64,000 nucleotides of DNA from Chitinibacter tainanensis DSM 15459 (GCF_000429785.1 NZ_AUCN01000001.1:25256-89255), one strand, 5' to 3'. Numbered from the stretch's first letter, positions 30,808 to 40,904 are shown. The notes: a model not told the origin generated them from the letters alone. Made by a program: numbers and translations.

Positions 30808-31653
30808 TTACAACTGGGCCAATAATGCGGCCAGTTGCGCCTCGTCGAGGTACTCGATGGTGATTTTCCCCTTCCCCTTCGCGCCGGCCTGAATCTGCAC
30901 TTTGGTGCCTAAACGGGCGCCAAGTTCCGTGGCTTTGCTTTCCCACTCAGCTTTAAGTGCCGGTTTATTCGCCATCGGTGCTTGCACGGGCTCGCTGAGC
31001 CATTTTTTCACCAGTGCTTCAACTTCGCGCACAGTGAGGCCCTTGATCACCACATGCCGCGCCGCCTCATGCTGGCGTTCTGCCGGCAGGCCCAGCAGTG
31101 CGCGAGCGTGGCCCATATCGAGCTGCCCTTCCAGCAGCAACTCACGCACTGGCTCCACCAAATTTAGCAAGCGCAGTAAATTGGCAATCGCCGGGCGCGA
31201 TTTGCCCAAGGCGTGCGCGGCGGCTTCCTGAGTCAGACCAAATTCATCCATCAACCGCTGAATACCAATCGCTTCTTCCAGCGGATTGAGATTTTCCCGC
31301 TGGATATTTTCAATCAGCGCCATCGCCAGCGCCGCTTCATCGGCGATTTCACGCACCAGCGCTGGAATCTCACTCAGCCCCGCCAGTTGCGAGGCCCGCC
31401 AACGCCGTTCACCAGCGATAATTTCATAGCGCTCCGGCGCGATTTCGCGCACCAGCACCGGCTGCATCAAGCCCTGCGCCCGGATCGAATCGGCCAGTTC
31501 CAGCAGCGCCGCTTCATTCATCAGCGTGCGGGGCTGGTACTTACCCGGTTGCAATGCCGTAACCGGCAGCGTTTTTAGGGTGTCTTGGGCGGCGGTATCA
31601 CCCATCAATGCGTCAAGGCCACGGCCTAGGCCTTTGAATTTCTTGCTTGCCAT
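30808..31653 (-). CDS. parB: Chromosome partitioning protein ParB
   Basis: A 281-residue CTP-dependent DNA clamp that loads at parS sites near the origin. The N-terminal CTP-binding part holds GKYQPR and GERRWRASQLAG near residue 90. The helix-turn-helix is TQEAAAHALGKSRPAIANLLRLL near 145-165, and a C-terminal dimer domain ends the protein. It follows parA by 78 bp. GCAGGGATAA precedes the ATG. No parS site (TGTTTCACGTGAAACA type) was found by eye in this window. Confidence 0.98.
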   Translation of the reverse strand: MASKKFKGLGRGLDALMGDTAAQDTLKTLPVTALQPGKYQPRTLMNEAALLELADSIRAQGLMQPVLVREIAPERYEIIAGERRWRASQLAGLSEIPALVREIADEAALAMALIENIQRENLNPLEEAIGIQRLMDEFGLTQEAAAHALGKSRPAIANLLRLLNLVEPVRELLLEGQLDMGHARALLGLPAERQHEAARHVVIKGLTVREVEALVKKWLSEPVQAPMANKPALKAEWESKATELGARLGTKVQIQAGAKGKGKITIEYLDEAQLAALLAQL

Positions 31654-31731
31654 GCTGTTATCCCTGCCCTCCCCGCCTCGGGGTGGGCCACTATTGTCTA
31701 GGTTTGCGGAATGGTTGGGGCGCGCCTCACC

Positions 31732-32517
31732 TTAGATGGCGGGCGCGACTTCGAGGGCGTTATGCCGCGCCAACAGCTCTTCGGCCAGCTGCAAATAGGC
31801 TTGCGCGCCTTTGGAAGATTTGTCGTAGGCCAAAATGGGGCGCCCATAGCTTGGCGCTTCGGCCAACCGCACATTGCGGGGAATGACGGTGTGATACAGC
31901 TTGCTGGTAAAGTGCTTGACCAGCTGATCAGAGACTTGCTGGGCCAAGGTGGAGCGCGGATCAAACATCGTGCGCAGCAAACCTTCGATTTCAATCTTGC
32001 GATTCAGATGCTGCTTGATGCGTTTGAGGGTGTTTACCAGATCCGACAAGCCTTCCAGCGCATAGTATTCACACTGCATCGGAATCATCACGGCATCGGC
32101 AGCCACCAGGCCATTGAGCGTCAGCAAATTCAGCGCTGGCGGGCAATCGAGCACGATGTAATCGTATTCGGCCGCCACTTCGCTGAGCGCGGCTTTCAAG
32201 CGCCCTTCGCGCGCCTCGGCTTCCACCAGCTCGACTTCGGCACCGGCCAGATCGCGATTGGCGGGCAACACGCTAAAGCCGCCAGTTTCTGATTCAACCA
32301 AGGTATCGCGAATCGCTGATTCACCAATCAAAAGCGAATACACCGAATGCGCCAAGCGCGCCTTATCGATGCCGGCGCCCATGGTGGCATTCGATTGCGG
32401 GTCCAGATCCACCAGCAACACCTTTTTCCCCAGATGCGCCAAGCTGGCAGCCAGATTGACTGCCGTGGTGGTCTTACCCACGCCGCCTTTTTGATTTGCG
32501 ATGGCCAGTATTTTCAT
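31732..32517 (-). CDS. parA: Chromosome partitioning ATPase ParA (Soj)
   Basis: A 261-residue P-loop ATPase of the short chromosomal type with no N-terminal HTH. The deviant Walker A is [16 protein letters not shown] at residues 10-25; [11 protein letters not shown] follows near 40, and [19 protein letters not shown] near 115. It works with ParB to segregate the origin region. It is part of the mnmG-rsmG-parA-parB order typical of the origin side of many proteobacterial chromosomes. Confidence 0.98.
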   Translation of the reverse strand: MKILAIANQKGGVGKTTTAVNLAASLAHLGKKVLLVDLDPQSNATMGAGIDKARLAHSVYSLLIGESAIRDTLVESETGGFSVLPANRDLAGAEVELVEAEAREGRLKAALSEVAAEYDYIVLDCPPALNLLTLNGLVAADAVMIPMQCEYYALEGLSDLVNTLKRIKQHLNRKIEIEGLLRTMFDPRSTLAQQVSDQLVKHFTSKLYHTVIPRNVRLAEAPSYGRPILAYDKSSKGAQAYLQLAEELLARHNALEVAPAI

Positions 32518-32527
32518 CAGAATCTCT

Positions 32528-32540
32528 CGACACGGTGTCG
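32528..32540. promoter_or_regulatory. Palindrome just upstream of parA
   Basis: CGACAC-G-GTGTCG, a perfect 13-bp palindrome 10 bp before the parA start codon, close to its ribosome-binding site. It could be an operator for autoregulation or an mRNA hairpin. Confidence 0.3.
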
Positions 32541-32642
32541 TCGGTACAGCAAAGCCGATAGTTTACCCGCTTCAGCGCAGACTGGGCTGACCATTCACCA
32601 GTGCTGACGTTTTACTTTCGCAAACGCAACGCCTGAGCTGGA

Positions 32643-33287
32643 TTAAGCTTGGCGACGCACATGTACCAGATGGCGCTCTGCGTCCAGCTCTGGCACTTGC
32701 AGTGCATCTACCCCTACCACGTATACATCTGCAGGCAAATGAGTGATTTCTTCGTGAGGATATACCCCCTTTAGCGCAGCCCATTCACCGGTTGGCAACA
32801 ACAGATGATTCGTCCAGCGCACAAAATCACCCAGATCGGCAAAGGCGCGCGAGGTGATGATGTCAAAGCCCGCCTCGGGTTGATAAGCCTCGACCCGATC
32901 CGTAACCACCGTAACATTCGGCAATTGCAGCTCTAGCAAGGCCTGCCGCAAAAAGGTGGTTTTCTTGTGGTTGGAATCCAGCAAGGTCAGCTGCCATTCG
33001 GGGCGCACAATCGCCAGCGGAATACCCGGAGTGCCAAAGCCAGAGCCCACATCCAGCATCCGCAGCGCGCTGGCGGGCAAAAATGGCAGCGGTGCCAGCG
33101 AATCGAGCAAATGATGCGTCACCATGCGCTCAGGTTCGCGGATTGCCGTCAGGCTGTAGGTTTTATTCCATTTGGCCAGCAAGGCCACATAGGCCAGCAG
33201 CTTTTCCTGCTCGGCCGGGCCAATCGCCAAGCCCATCGCAGCGAGGCCCGTGGCGAGTTTCGCGGCCAGATCAATCCCGTTACTCAT
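32643..33287 (-). CDS. rsmG: 16S rRNA (guanine527-N7)-methyltransferase RsmG
   Basis: A 214-residue SAM-dependent enzyme (also GidB) that methylates G527 of 16S rRNA; its loss gives low-level streptomycin resistance. The SAM site is MLDVGSGFGTPGIPLA near residue 78, with LLDSNHKKTTFLRQ near 100 and the downstream ITSRAFADLGDFV loop. It lies 13 bp after mnmG, so the two are co-transcribed as usual. Confidence 0.97.
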   Translation of the reverse strand: MSNGIDLAAKLATGLAAMGLAIGPAEQEKLLAYVALLAKWNKTYSLTAIREPERMVTHHLLDSLAPLPFLPASALRMLDVGSGFGTPGIPLAIVRPEWQLTLLDSNHKKTTFLRQALLELQLPNVTVVTDRVEAYQPEAGFDIITSRAFADLGDFVRWTNHLLLPTGEWAALKGVYPHEEITHLPADVYVVGVDALQVPELDAERHLVHVRRQA

Positions 33288-33300
33288 GCTTTTTCCTGAT

Positions 33301-35193
33301 TTAGGCTTGTTTCTCGGCGGCCAGCTTGGCTTTTTTCAGATATACCAACAGCAGCGCAATCGCCGCCGGTGTCACGCCCGAAATGCGTGAGGCGAGGCCC
33401 AGCGTTTGCGGGCGTTGGGCCGTAAGTTTTTGCTGAATTTCTTTCGACAGGCCCGACACTTGGCTGTAATCGAAATCCGCCGGCAGCGGCACATTTTCAA
33501 GCGCATCGCGCTTGGCCACTTCGTCTTGCTGGCGCTCGATGTAACCTTGGTATTTCACCTGAATTTCAACCTGCTCGGCCACTTGCTCATCGCTCACGCC
33601 CGGGCCGGCAATATCGAGCGTCATCAGGCTTTGATAGCTGACTTCGGGGCGGCGCAATAATTCGGCCAGCGTGTATTCCCGCTCAATCGCTTTGCCCAGT
33701 ACGCGCTCGGCCTCGTGGGCGGCCAAAATCCGCGGATTGGCCCAGGTTGATTTCAGCCGCTCGAATTCGCGCTCGATGGCTTCGCGTTTTTCGCTGAACA
33801 TCTGCCATTGCGCATCACCTACCAGCCCCAAGCGGCGGCCATGCTCGGTTAGGCGCAAATCGGCATTGTCTTCGCGCAATTGCAGGCGATACTCGGCGCG
33901 GCTGGTGAACATGCGATACGGCTCGGTCACGCCACGGGTGATCAGATCATCCACCAGCACGCCCAGATACGCCTCATCGCGGCCCGGACACCAAGGCGCT
34001 TCGTCGCGGGCATACAGCGCGGCATTCAAGCCGGCAAACAAGCCCTGCGCCGCGGCTTCTTCATAGCCGGTAGTACCGTTAATCTGGCCTGCAAAATACA
34101 GGCCGGCGATTGCTTTGGATTCAAAGCTGTTTTTCAGCCCGCGCGGATCGAAATAATCGTACTCGATCGCATAGCCGGGGCGCAGAATGCGCGCGTTTTC
34201 CAAGCCATGAATCGATTGCACAGCCGCCAGCTGAATATCAAACGGCAAACTGGTCGAGATGCCATTCGGGTAGAACTCATTGGTATCCAGCCCTTCCGGC
34301 TCTAGGAAAATCTGGTGGCTGTCTTTATCGGCAAAGCGATTGATTTTGTCTTCGATACTTGGACAATAGCGTGGACCAACGCCTTCGATTTTGCCGGTGA
34401 ACATCGGGCTGCGGTCAAAACCGCTGCGGATAATTTCATGCGTTTTGAGATTGGTGTGCGCAATCCAGCACGGCAGTTGCTTCGGGTGCAAACCGCGATG
34501 GCCGCGCACCGAGAATACCGGCTCGGGCGTGTCGCCCGGTTGTGCCTCAAGCACGGCAAAATTAATCGTGCGGCCGTCAATTCGCGGCGGAGTGCCAGTT
34601 TTCAGGCGGCCCACCGGCAGCTGTAACTCACGTAAGCGCTGCGATAAAGTTAACGAAGCCGGGTCGCCCGCGCGACCGCCAACGTGGTTTTCCAGCCCAA
34701 CGTGGATCTTGCCGCCCAAAAAGGTACCCGCCGTCAGCACCACGGCGCTGGCGGAAAAACGAATGCCGATTTGCGTTACGGCGCCAGTGACTTTATCGCC
34801 TTCCAGCAAAAGATCGCTGACTTCCTGCTGGAAAATATCGAGATTTTCCTGATTTTCCAGCATGCCGCGAATCGCCGCCTTGTAACGCACGCGATCGGCC
34901 TGCGCCCGGGTTGCCCGCACAGCGGGGCCTTTGCTGGAATTGAGCGTTTTGAATTGAATGCCGCCCATATCGGTGGCCAGCGCCATCGCGCCGCCCAGCG
35001 CATCCACTTCTTTTACCAGATGGCCTTTGCCAATGCCGCCAATCGACGGGTTACAGCTCATCTGGCCCAGTGTCTCGATATTGTGGGTCAGCAACAGGGT
35101 TTTACGCCCCATCCGCGCACTGGCGAGCGCGGCTTCGGTGCCGGCGTGACCACCACCGACCACAATCACATCATATCGAACAGGATAAAGCAT
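33301..35193 (-). CDS. mnmG: tRNA uridine-5-carboxymethylaminomethyl modification enzyme MnmG (GidA)
   Basis: FAD enzyme that, with MnmE, modifies U34 of tRNAs read at split codon boxes. The ATG at 35193 ([29 protein letters not shown]) gives 630 residues, the family length; 11 codons of open frame lie above it. The FAD site is [11 protein letters not shown], the signatures [23 protein letters not shown] and [21 protein letters not shown] are intact, and the C-terminal domain binds MnmE/tRNA. It is the first gene of the mnmG-rsmG unit, with a promoter-like element about 35 bp above the start. Confidence 0.98.
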   Translation of the reverse strand: MLYPVRYDVIVVGGGHAGTEAALASARMGRKTLLLTHNIETLGQMSCNPSIGGIGKGHLVKEVDALGGAMALATDMGGIQFKTLNSSKGPAVRATRAQADRVRYKAAIRGMLENQENLDIFQQEVSDLLLEGDKVTGAVTQIGIRFSASAVVLTAGTFLGGKIHVGLENHVGGRAGDPASLTLSQRLRELQLPVGRLKTGTPPRIDGRTINFAVLEAQPGDTPEPVFSVRGHRGLHPKQLPCWIAHTNLKTHEIIRSGFDRSPMFTGKIEGVGPRYCPSIEDKINRFADKDSHQIFLEPEGLDTNEFYPNGISTSLPFDIQLAAVQSIHGLENARILRPGYAIEYDYFDPRGLKNSFESKAIAGLYFAGQINGTTGYEEAAAQGLFAGLNAALYARDEAPWCPGRDEAYLGVLVDDLITRGVTEPYRMFTSRAEYRLQLREDNADLRLTEHGRRLGLVGDAQWQMFSEKREAIEREFERLKSTWANPRILAAHEAERVLGKAIEREYTLAELLRRPEVSYQSLMTLDIAGPGVSDEQVAEQVEIQVKYQGYIERQQDEVAKRDALENVPLPADFDYSQVSGLSKEIQQKLTAQRPQTLGLASRISGVTPAAIALLLVYLKKAKLAAEKQA

Positions 35194-35227
35194 GGCACTG
35201 GGCCTCAAACTACGGTAAAGGGGCAAT

Positions 35228-35257
35228 ATTCTACGGCAAAACAGGCACTTGAGTCAG
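35228..35257 (-). promoter_or_regulatory. Possible sigma-70 promoter of mnmG
   Basis: The minus strand shows CTGACT, 18 bp, TAGAAT. The distance to the mnmG start fits. The -35 is weak, so this is tentative. Confidence 0.35.
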
Positions 35258-35364
35258 CAGGAATGATTTTCATCGCAGCATGCAAATCTGGCATGAGGGC
35301 CTTAATGGGTCGCGTGGGTATCAGGCCAGCAGACCACCAGCGAGCCCTTGCCCGCACCAAGCCC

Positions 35365-35392
35365 AAAAAACAAAACCCCGGCCATGCCGGGG
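35365..35392 (-). terminator. Terminator of the glucokinase-like gene
   Basis: CCCCGGC-CAT-GCCGGGG followed on the minus strand by TTTTGTTTTTT. Its upper arm runs into the palindromic repeat that starts at 35390. Confidence 0.88.
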
Positions 35393-35438
35393 TATTGGTC
35401 AGAAAGGCTTACAGGACAATCACTTGCCAGCCATACCT
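35390..35438. repeat. GGGTAT/ATACCC palindromic repeat, copy 9
   Basis: 49 bp: GGGTATTGGTCAG... to TTGCCAGCCATACCT. It overlaps two bases of the stop codon of the glucokinase-like gene and joins directly to its terminator. Confidence 0.75.
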
Positions 35439-36207
35439 ACACTTTAAAATGCTTGGCCGCCTCCAGCGCCGCGCCGACGATGCCGGCTTCATTTTTCAGT
35501 GTGGCCGCCACCAGCTCGAAACGCAGGTTTTGCATTTCGGGAATAAATTTATCGGCCTTTTTACTGATCCCACCACCAATGATCACCAGATCAGGCGAGA
35601 ACAGCAGCTGAATGTGCTCCAGATACGCATTCAGGCGAGGGTTGTAGTCTTTCCATTTCAGGTCGAGATCTTCCTTCACTTTGGCCGAACAATATTTCTC
35701 GGCAATGGTGTCTTTCGGGAAAATCAGATGCCCAAATTCGGTATTGGTAATCAGCTGACCATCAACGATCAGCGCGCTACCAATGCCGGTACCCAGCGTA
35801 ATCACGATGGTTTTGCCACTGCGGCCTTTAGCCGCGCCAAACACTACTTCGGCCAGGCCCGCAGCATCGGCATCATTCAGCACAATCAGTGGCAAACCGG
35901 TGGCATCGGCCAGAATCTGTTGCGCCGGGGCGTTCACCCAGCTTTTATCCACATTAGCGGCCGACAGGGTAACGCCATTGTGCACAATCGCTGGAAAGGT
36001 ACAGCCAATCGGGCCTTGCCAGTTGAAATGCTCGACGATCTGTTTCACCACCTGCCCCACCGCTTCGGGCGTGGCGGGCTGCGGGGTGTCGATTCGGTGG
36101 CGTTCGGCCACCAGCTCACCGGTTTGCAGATTGACCGGCGCACCTTTAATGCCGGTGCCGCCAATATCAATACCAAGAACAATTCGGGCTTGAGTTTGTG
36201 CTGTCAT
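35437..36207 (-). CDS. ppgK: ROK-family kinase, polyphosphate-glucokinase-like
   Basis: A 256-residue sugar kinase that probably phosphorylates glucose with polyphosphate and/or ATP. Marks are the phosphate loop [13 protein letters not shown] at residues 10-22, [11 protein letters not shown] with the catalytic Asp near 110, [12 protein letters not shown] near 135 and [11 protein letters not shown] near 205. The Cys-rich zinc motif of ordinary ROK kinases is absent, as in PpgK. The ATG at 36207 is preferred to the GTG 12 bp above because GAAG is then well placed. It is the only gene between the mnmG promoter and DUF4124. Confidence 0.8.
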   Translation of the reverse strand: MTAQTQARIVLGIDIGGTGIKGAPVNLQTGELVAERHRIDTPQPATPEAVGQVVKQIVEHFNWQGPIGCTFPAIVHNGVTLSAANVDKSWVNAPAQQILADATGLPLIVLNDADAAGLAEVVFGAAKGRSGKTIVITLGTGIGSALIVDGQLITNTEFGHLIFPKDTIAEKYCSAKVKEDLDLKWKDYNPRLNAYLEHIQLLFSPDLVIIGGGISKKADKFIPEMQNLRFELVAATLKNEAGIVGAALEAAKHFKV

Positions 36208-36300
36208 CTCGTTCTTCACAGATTATTTTGAACCGCAGTGTGCCAGCCTGCCGGATGGCCACCAACACCGTAAAACCCTTACGTAGCGGGCCTTACCGAC

Positions 36301-36885
36301 TTAATTGGGCGCAAAATTGCGCAGCTGGATAAAGCGGGCTTTGTCGGACTCGGCCCGCTGGCGGATTTTCACCGCTTCCTGATCCTGCTGCTGCAATAAT
36401 TGCTCAATTACTTGGATTTCATCCCGATTTTGATCAAGTTGTGCTTGTAAATCGGCAGGTAACGGTTTTTTTTGCTTCTGGAAGCGCTCAGCTTGCGTTT
36501 GCAGCTTTTTATTGCGCTCCTGAATAGTTTGAATACGCAGGCGGTTGGTTTGCTGGCCGGCGGCCAGCGCCTCGAGCTGGCGATCGCGCAATAAATCAAT
36601 CTCATCCGGCGAAGAGAATGACTGCAGCAGTGCTTTATCTTTGCGCCGCTGCTCGATCTGCGCGCGCTGGCGTTCCAGCTCCGCGGCGCGCTCGGCCTCG
36701 CTCATCACACCGCTGCTACGCGAGCGGCCGGATTTATCCAGCGTGGTGAGGTCGCGGCTTTGGCCAGACGGGGGTTTATCGCTGAATTGCACCTTGCCGT
36801 GCTCATCCACCCAGCGATATACGGTGCCGGCGGCGACTGGCCAGGCACACATCAATAAAACTGCCAGTAAACACCCACGCATCAT
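36301..36885 (-). CDS. DUF4124 domain-containing exported protein
   Basis: A 194-residue protein with a signal peptide (to about residue 19, VAA) and an N-terminal DUF4124 domain, GTVYRWVDEHGKVQFSDKPP, which is a short beta module found in many proteobacterial envelope proteins. The rest (about 60-190) is charged and Gln/Arg-rich, predicted as one long coiled coil. No function is known. It lies 21 bp below pyrE and may be co-transcribed with it. Confidence 0.82.
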   Translation of the reverse strand: MMRGCLLAVLLMCAWPVAAGTVYRWVDEHGKVQFSDKPPSGQSRDLTTLDKSGRSRSSGVMSEAERAAELERQRAQIEQRRKDKALLQSFSSPDEIDLLRDRQLEALAAGQQTNRLRIQTIQERNKKLQTQAERFQKQKKPLPADLQAQLDQNRDEIQVIEQLLQQQDQEAVKIRQRAESDKARFIQLRNFAPN

Positions 36886-36906
36886 GGCCGCTTGATTACC
36901 TATCTT

Positions 36907-37545
36907 TTAAACACCGTATTGGGCACGGTATTGTTGAACTTTCGCCAGATTCTCAGTCATTCCGGGCTGATCAGCAAGAAATGCCAGCAAATCTTGCAAA
37001 GATGCAATAGGAATAACCGGCATGCCGAATTGTTGCTCGACTTCCTGTACTGCTGACAGGCTCCCCTGACCGCGCTCCATGCGATCCAGCGCAATCAGCA
37101 CCCCAACCGGCTCAGCCCCGGCCGCGCGGATCAGATTGACCGACTCGCGCACCGAAGTGCCCGCTGAAATCACATCATCAATAATCATCACGCGGCCCTT
37201 GAGTGGCGCGCCCACCAGTACGCCGCCTTCGCCATGGTCTTTGGCTTCTTTGCGGTTGAACACAAAGGGCACATTGCGCCCCGCGCCCGCTAGCGCCACG
37301 GCCGTCGCCGAAGCCAGCACAATGCCTTTATAGGCTGGCCCAAACAGCACATCAAACTCCACCCCAGAGGCGATAGCCGCCTGCGCGTAAAAACGCGCCA
37401 GCTCGCCCACTGATGCCCCGTCGCTAAACAGTCCCGCATTAAAGAAGTACGGCGAGTTGCGGCCGGCTTTGGTGATAAAATCGCCAAAACAGAGCACTTT
37501 TTGCTCTACTGCGAAACGGATGAAGTCCTGACGGAAGTCGCTCAT
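36907..37545 (-). CDS. pyrE: Orotate phosphoribosyltransferase
   Basis: Makes OMP from orotate and PRPP in pyrimidine synthesis. 212 residues, as the family. The PRPP-binding motif is [17 protein letters not shown] near residues 118-134, and the catalytic loop is [13 protein letters not shown] near 95. It is divergent from the exonuclease III gene with 71 bp between them. No attenuator-like hairpin is evident upstream. Confidence 0.97.
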   Translation of the reverse strand: MSDFRQDFIRFAVEQKVLCFGDFITKAGRNSPYFFNAGLFSDGASVGELARFYAQAAIASGVEFDVLFGPAYKGIVLASATAVALAGAGRNVPFVFNRKEAKDHGEGGVLVGAPLKGRVMIIDDVISAGTSVRESVNLIRAAGAEPVGVLIALDRMERGQGSLSAVQEVEQQFGMPVIPIASLQDLLAFLADQPGMTENLAKVQQYRAQYGV

Positions 37546-37616
37546 GGGATAGTCCTAATTCGTAAATCACAATACAAGCTAGAAGCATATCATTGATTTG
37601 AACAAGGAATCGCCGC

Positions 37617-38384
37617 GTGCGCATCATTTCTGCCAACCTGAACGGCATCCGTTCGGCCACCAGCAAAGGTTTTTTCACCTGGCTTGAGGGCCAGAACGCG
37701 GACGTAGTCGGCGTGCAGGAATTAAAAGCCCAAGCGGCGGATATCAAGCCCGAGCATACCCCGGCCGGGTTTCACGCCTATTTCCATTACGCCGAGAAAA
37801 AAGGCTATAGCGGCGTGGGCCTGTATTGCCGCCGCGAGCCCGATGCGGTGATTACCGGGCTGGGTATTGCCGATATCGATGCCGAAGGCCGCTATCTGGA
37901 AGTGCGCTTTGGCAATCTCTCGGTGGTGTCGCTGTATCTGCCGTCGGGTTCGTCGTCGGAAGAGCGACAGGATGTCAAATTCAGTTTTCTCGAGCGCTTC
38001 TGGCCACGGCTAAACGAGCTGCGCGAATCCGGTCGCGATGTGATCATCATGGGCGACTGGAATATCGCGCACAATGAAATCGACCTGAAAAACTGGAAAG
38101 GCAATCTGAAAAATTCGGGCTTCTTGCCCGAAGAGCGCGCGTGGCTGACCCAATTACTGGCCAGCGGCTGGGTCGATACCTGGCGCACGCTGTATCCCGA
38201 AATCCCCGGCTACACCTGGTGGAGCAATCGCGGCCAAGCCTATGCCAAAGACGTGGGCTGGCGCATCGATTATCAGATCGCTACCCCGGCGCTGGCGGCC
38301 ACCGCGCGCGCGGCCAGTATTTATAAAGACGAGAAGTTTTCCGATCATGCGCCGCTGATTGTCGATTACGACTACCCGCTCTAA
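37617..38384 (+). CDS. xthA: Exodeoxyribonuclease III (AP endonuclease)
   Basis: A 255-residue base-excision-repair nuclease. It starts at GTG (37617, read MRIISANLNGIRSA) with AAGGA ahead; no ATG is nearby. Active-site parts in order are NLNGIRSA, VQELKAQ (metal Glu near 34), GYSGVGLYCR, MGDWNIAHNEIDLKN (Asp and Asn) and FSDHAPLIVDY at the C-terminus. A palindromic repeat follows four bases after the stop and leads into ampG. Confidence 0.95.
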   Translation: MRIISANLNGIRSATSKGFFTWLEGQNADVVGVQELKAQAADIKPEHTPAGFHAYFHYAEKKGYSGVGLYCRREPDAVITGLGIADIDAEGRYLEVRFGNLSVVSLYLPSGSSSEERQDVKFSFLERFWPRLNELRESGRDVIIMGDWNIAHNEIDLKNWKGNLKNSGFLPEERAWLTQLLASGWVDTWRTLYPEIPGYTWWSNRGQAYAKDVGWRIDYQIATPALAATARAASIYKDEKFSDHAPLIVDYDYPL

Positions 38385-38387
38385 ACC

Positions 38388-38448
38388 GATACCCAGCCAG
38401 GTATCAAGCCATACATCTCAATAACAATAGCCCCTAAGGCAATACCCC
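38388..38448. repeat. GGGTAT/ATACCC palindromic repeat, copy 10 (extended form)
   Basis: 61 bp. GATACC-CAGCCA-GGTATC at the left forms its own small palindrome; the main arm closes with AAGGCAATACCCC. It ends on the base before the ampG ATG and contains the only Shine-Dalgarno-like sequence (AAGG) for that gene. Confidence 0.8.
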
Positions 38449-39711
38449 ATGCAGCTCAGTCATTATCTGGCCGTTTTTACCAATCGCCGCATTGCTGCGG
38501 CGATGTTTCTGGGTTTTGCCTCCGGCTTGCCGCTGGCACTCACTGGCTCCACCCTGCAAGCCTGGCTGTCCGATGCCGGGCTGGATTTGAAAACCATCGG
38601 CTGGTTTACTCTGGTGGGGCAGCCCTACACCTGGAAATTTCTCTGGGCGCCGCTGATTGATCGCTTTCCACTGCCGCTCCTGGGCCGCCGCCGCGGCTGG
38701 ATGTTGCTCACCCAACTGGCGCTGGCTGGCGCGATTGCCACCATGGGCGGGCTCGACCCGCAAACCCATCTGGCCACTTTTGCGGTGTTGGCGGTGCTGG
38801 TGGCGTTTTTCTCCGCCACCCAAGACGTGGTGATCGATGCCTACCGGACCGAAACCCTGCAACAAACCGAGCGCGGCGCTGGCGCGGCGGTGGGGGTGTT
38901 TGGCTACCGCATGGCCATGCTCACGTCCGGCGCATTGGCGCTGATTCTGGCCGATGGCATTTTGAGCTGGCAGCACACCTATTGGGCGATGGCGGCCATT
39001 ATGGCCGGCATGGCGCTGGTGACCTTGCTTGCGCCCGAGCCCACCGGCCTGCCACGGCCACCGCAGTCGCTGCGCGAAGCGGTGCTCGAACCGCTGCACG
39101 AATTTTTCACCCGCCGCGGCGCGCTCTGGCTCTTGCTGCTGGTGGTGGGCTATAAGCTGGGCGATGCGTTTGCCGGCAGCCTATCGACCAAATTCCTGCT
39201 GGATATGGGCTATGTCAAAAGCCAGATCGGCTCGGCCAATAAGGTCTTCGGCATGATCGCCACCATCGTCGGCGGTTTTGCCGGCGCGGTGTTGATGCTG
39301 CGCTGGGGCTTGTATCGCGCGCTATTGGTGTTTGGGGTGCTGCAGGCTCTCACCAATCTAGGGTACTGGATTATCGCCCTGCATGGCGCGCCGGACCTGT
39401 TGCTGCTGTACGCCGCGATTGGCGGTGAAAACCTCGCCGGCGGCATGGGCACCACGGCGGCGGTCGCGCTCTTGATGAGCTTGTGTAATCCACGCTTTAC
39501 CGCCACCCAGTTTGCCCTGCTCTCGGCACTGGCCGCTTTTGGCCGCGTGTATGTCGGGCCGGCGTCGGGCTATCTGGTGTTGGCCTTGGGCTGGGCGCAT
39601 TTCTTTGTGTTTTCGGCGCTGGTGGCTATCCCCGGCTTATTACTGGTGGTGTATTTGCGCCAAACCATTCGCGCCCTGGAAACCCCAGCCGACTTGCCGG
39701 CGGACGATTAA
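38449..39711 (+). CDS. ampG: AmpG-type muropeptide permease
   Basis: A 420-residue MFS-like inner-membrane protein that imports GlcNAc-anhydroMurNAc peptides for cell-wall recycling. The family start is clear: FASGLPLALTGSTLQAWLSDAGLDLKTIGWFTLVGQPYTWKFLWAPLIDRF. Next come RRRGWMLLTQ, QDVVIDAYRTETL and GGENLAGGMGTTAAVALLMSLCN. About 12 membrane helices are visible. AAGG in the preceding repeat supplies the ribosome-binding site. Co-transcription with xthA is possible. Confidence 0.93.
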   Translation: MQLSHYLAVFTNRRIAAAMFLGFASGLPLALTGSTLQAWLSDAGLDLKTIGWFTLVGQPYTWKFLWAPLIDRFPLPLLGRRRGWMLLTQLALAGAIATMGGLDPQTHLATFAVLAVLVAFFSATQDVVIDAYRTETLQQTERGAGAAVGVFGYRMAMLTSGALALILADGILSWQHTYWAMAAIMAGMALVTLLAPEPTGLPRPPQSLREAVLEPLHEFFTRRGALWLLLLVVGYKLGDAFAGSLSTKFLLDMGYVKSQIGSANKVFGMIATIVGGFAGAVLMLRWGLYRALLVFGVLQALTNLGYWIIALHGAPDLLLLYAAIGGENLAGGMGTTAAVALLMSLCNPRFTATQFALLSALAAFGRVYVGPASGYLVLALGWAHFFVFSALVAIPGLLLVVYLRQTIRALETPADLPADD

Positions 39712-39815
39712 GGCGCCCCCACACCCCACAGATCTGCAACAACGGCCTGCCTGCATATGACGGGGCGAGCCGTTGTTTGCCATCATGGCGACTCACCCAC
39801 TGCGCTCGAGTCATC

Positions 39816-40904
39816 ATGTTGCATACCCGCCGCCTGTTTACCCTCTGCTTGCTCGCCACACTGAGCGCCGCTAGCGCTGCCGCCACCCCCTGCTGGCACG
39901 GCGTGTGGCGCGGCCAAGTGGGCAGCTATCCGGTCACGGCCTGCCTGCAGGGCGATAATGATCCGCCACTGGGGCTGTATTACTACCACAAGCACCTCAA
40001 TCCAATTCAGCTGCAAGCGCAAGATGAACACCCCCAAAGCCCAAGCCGCTGGCAAGAAGGAGAAGGCGGCGCACGCTGGCAAGCGGTGGCCGTGGGCAGC
40101 GATGGCGTCTTGCGCGGGCAATGGCAGCTCAAGGGCAAAAGCCTTGCCATTGAGCTACAGCGAGTGGCCTTTAACGGTGCCGAGCCCTGCCTGAGCGATG
40201 CGTTTAATGCCGCGCTGGAAACTCCCCCCAAATTCAAGAGCAAACTCGCCCAATGGCACGGGCAAAGCTATTTGCAAGTGTGGCTAGCAGGCAGCGATAG
40301 CGACAATGAATTACGCCGCATCGTGGTTGCCGCCAAACCGGGCGACACGCCCACGCTCACCGCCGAGGTGCGCGCCCGCCTGCTGGCCGACGCCAAAGAG
40401 CAGGCCGAATGCATCCGCTATACCCAGCTGTATCATGGGCAGCAAGGCTATCTAAGCCGCACCTCCCGGCCCGAACTGATTACCGCCAGCTGGTATGTTG
40501 AAGAAAACAATAGCGGCGATTATTGCGGCGGCGCCCACCCCAATTACGGCACCAGCTACCAAACCTATCGCCGCGGGCAGGCCAAGCCGGTGGAGGTGTG
40601 GCGCTGGCTCAATGCCAAAGCCGTGCGGCAAGACGGGCAGTTGTTCAAAATCGAAGCACCACTCCGCCGGCTGCTAAGCCAAGCCTGGGCAGAGGTACAA
40701 CAAGAAGGCTGCGAATCGGTCGGCGACGAGACCGAGAGCTGGGATGTCTACCCCACCGCCAACGGGCTCGCGTTTATGCCCTATTTGCCGCACGCCATGT
40801 TCGCCTGCACCAATAACGCGGTGATTAGCTACCGCCAGCTCGCGCCCTTGCTCAGTAGCGAAGGCCAGGCCGCCATTAACAGCATGAAGGCGGAGCTACG
40901 CTAG
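39816..40904 (+). CDS. Exported DUF3298-like protein of unknown function
   Basis: A 362-residue protein. The ATG at 39816 starts a signal peptide (MLHTRRLFTLCLLATLSAASAAA); an upstream ATG at 39777 gives a longer N-terminus without one. The mature protein has several Cys. The middle part holds NNSGDYCGGAHPNYGTSYQTYRR near residue 230, the GGAHPN motif of DUF3298/RsiV-like domains. Those are found in cell-wall and lysozyme-sensing proteins; whether this one binds lysozyme is not known. The 3' end overlaps the convergent GIY-YIG gene by 29 bp. Confidence 0.7.
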   Translation: MLHTRRLFTLCLLATLSAASAAATPCWHGVWRGQVGSYPVTACLQGDNDPPLGLYYYHKHLNPIQLQAQDEHPQSPSRWQEGEGGARWQAVAVGSDGVLRGQWQLKGKSLAIELQRVAFNGAEPCLSDAFNAALETPPKFKSKLAQWHGQSYLQVWLAGSDSDNELRRIVVAAKPGDTPTLTAEVRARLLADAKEQAECIRYTQLYHGQQGYLSRTSRPELITASWYVEENNSGDYCGGAHPNYGTSYQTYRRGQAKPVEVWRWLNAKAVRQDGQLFKIEAPLRRLLSQAWAEVQQEGCESVGDETESWDVYPTANGLAFMPYLPHAMFACTNNAVISYRQLAPLLSSEGQAAINSMKAELR

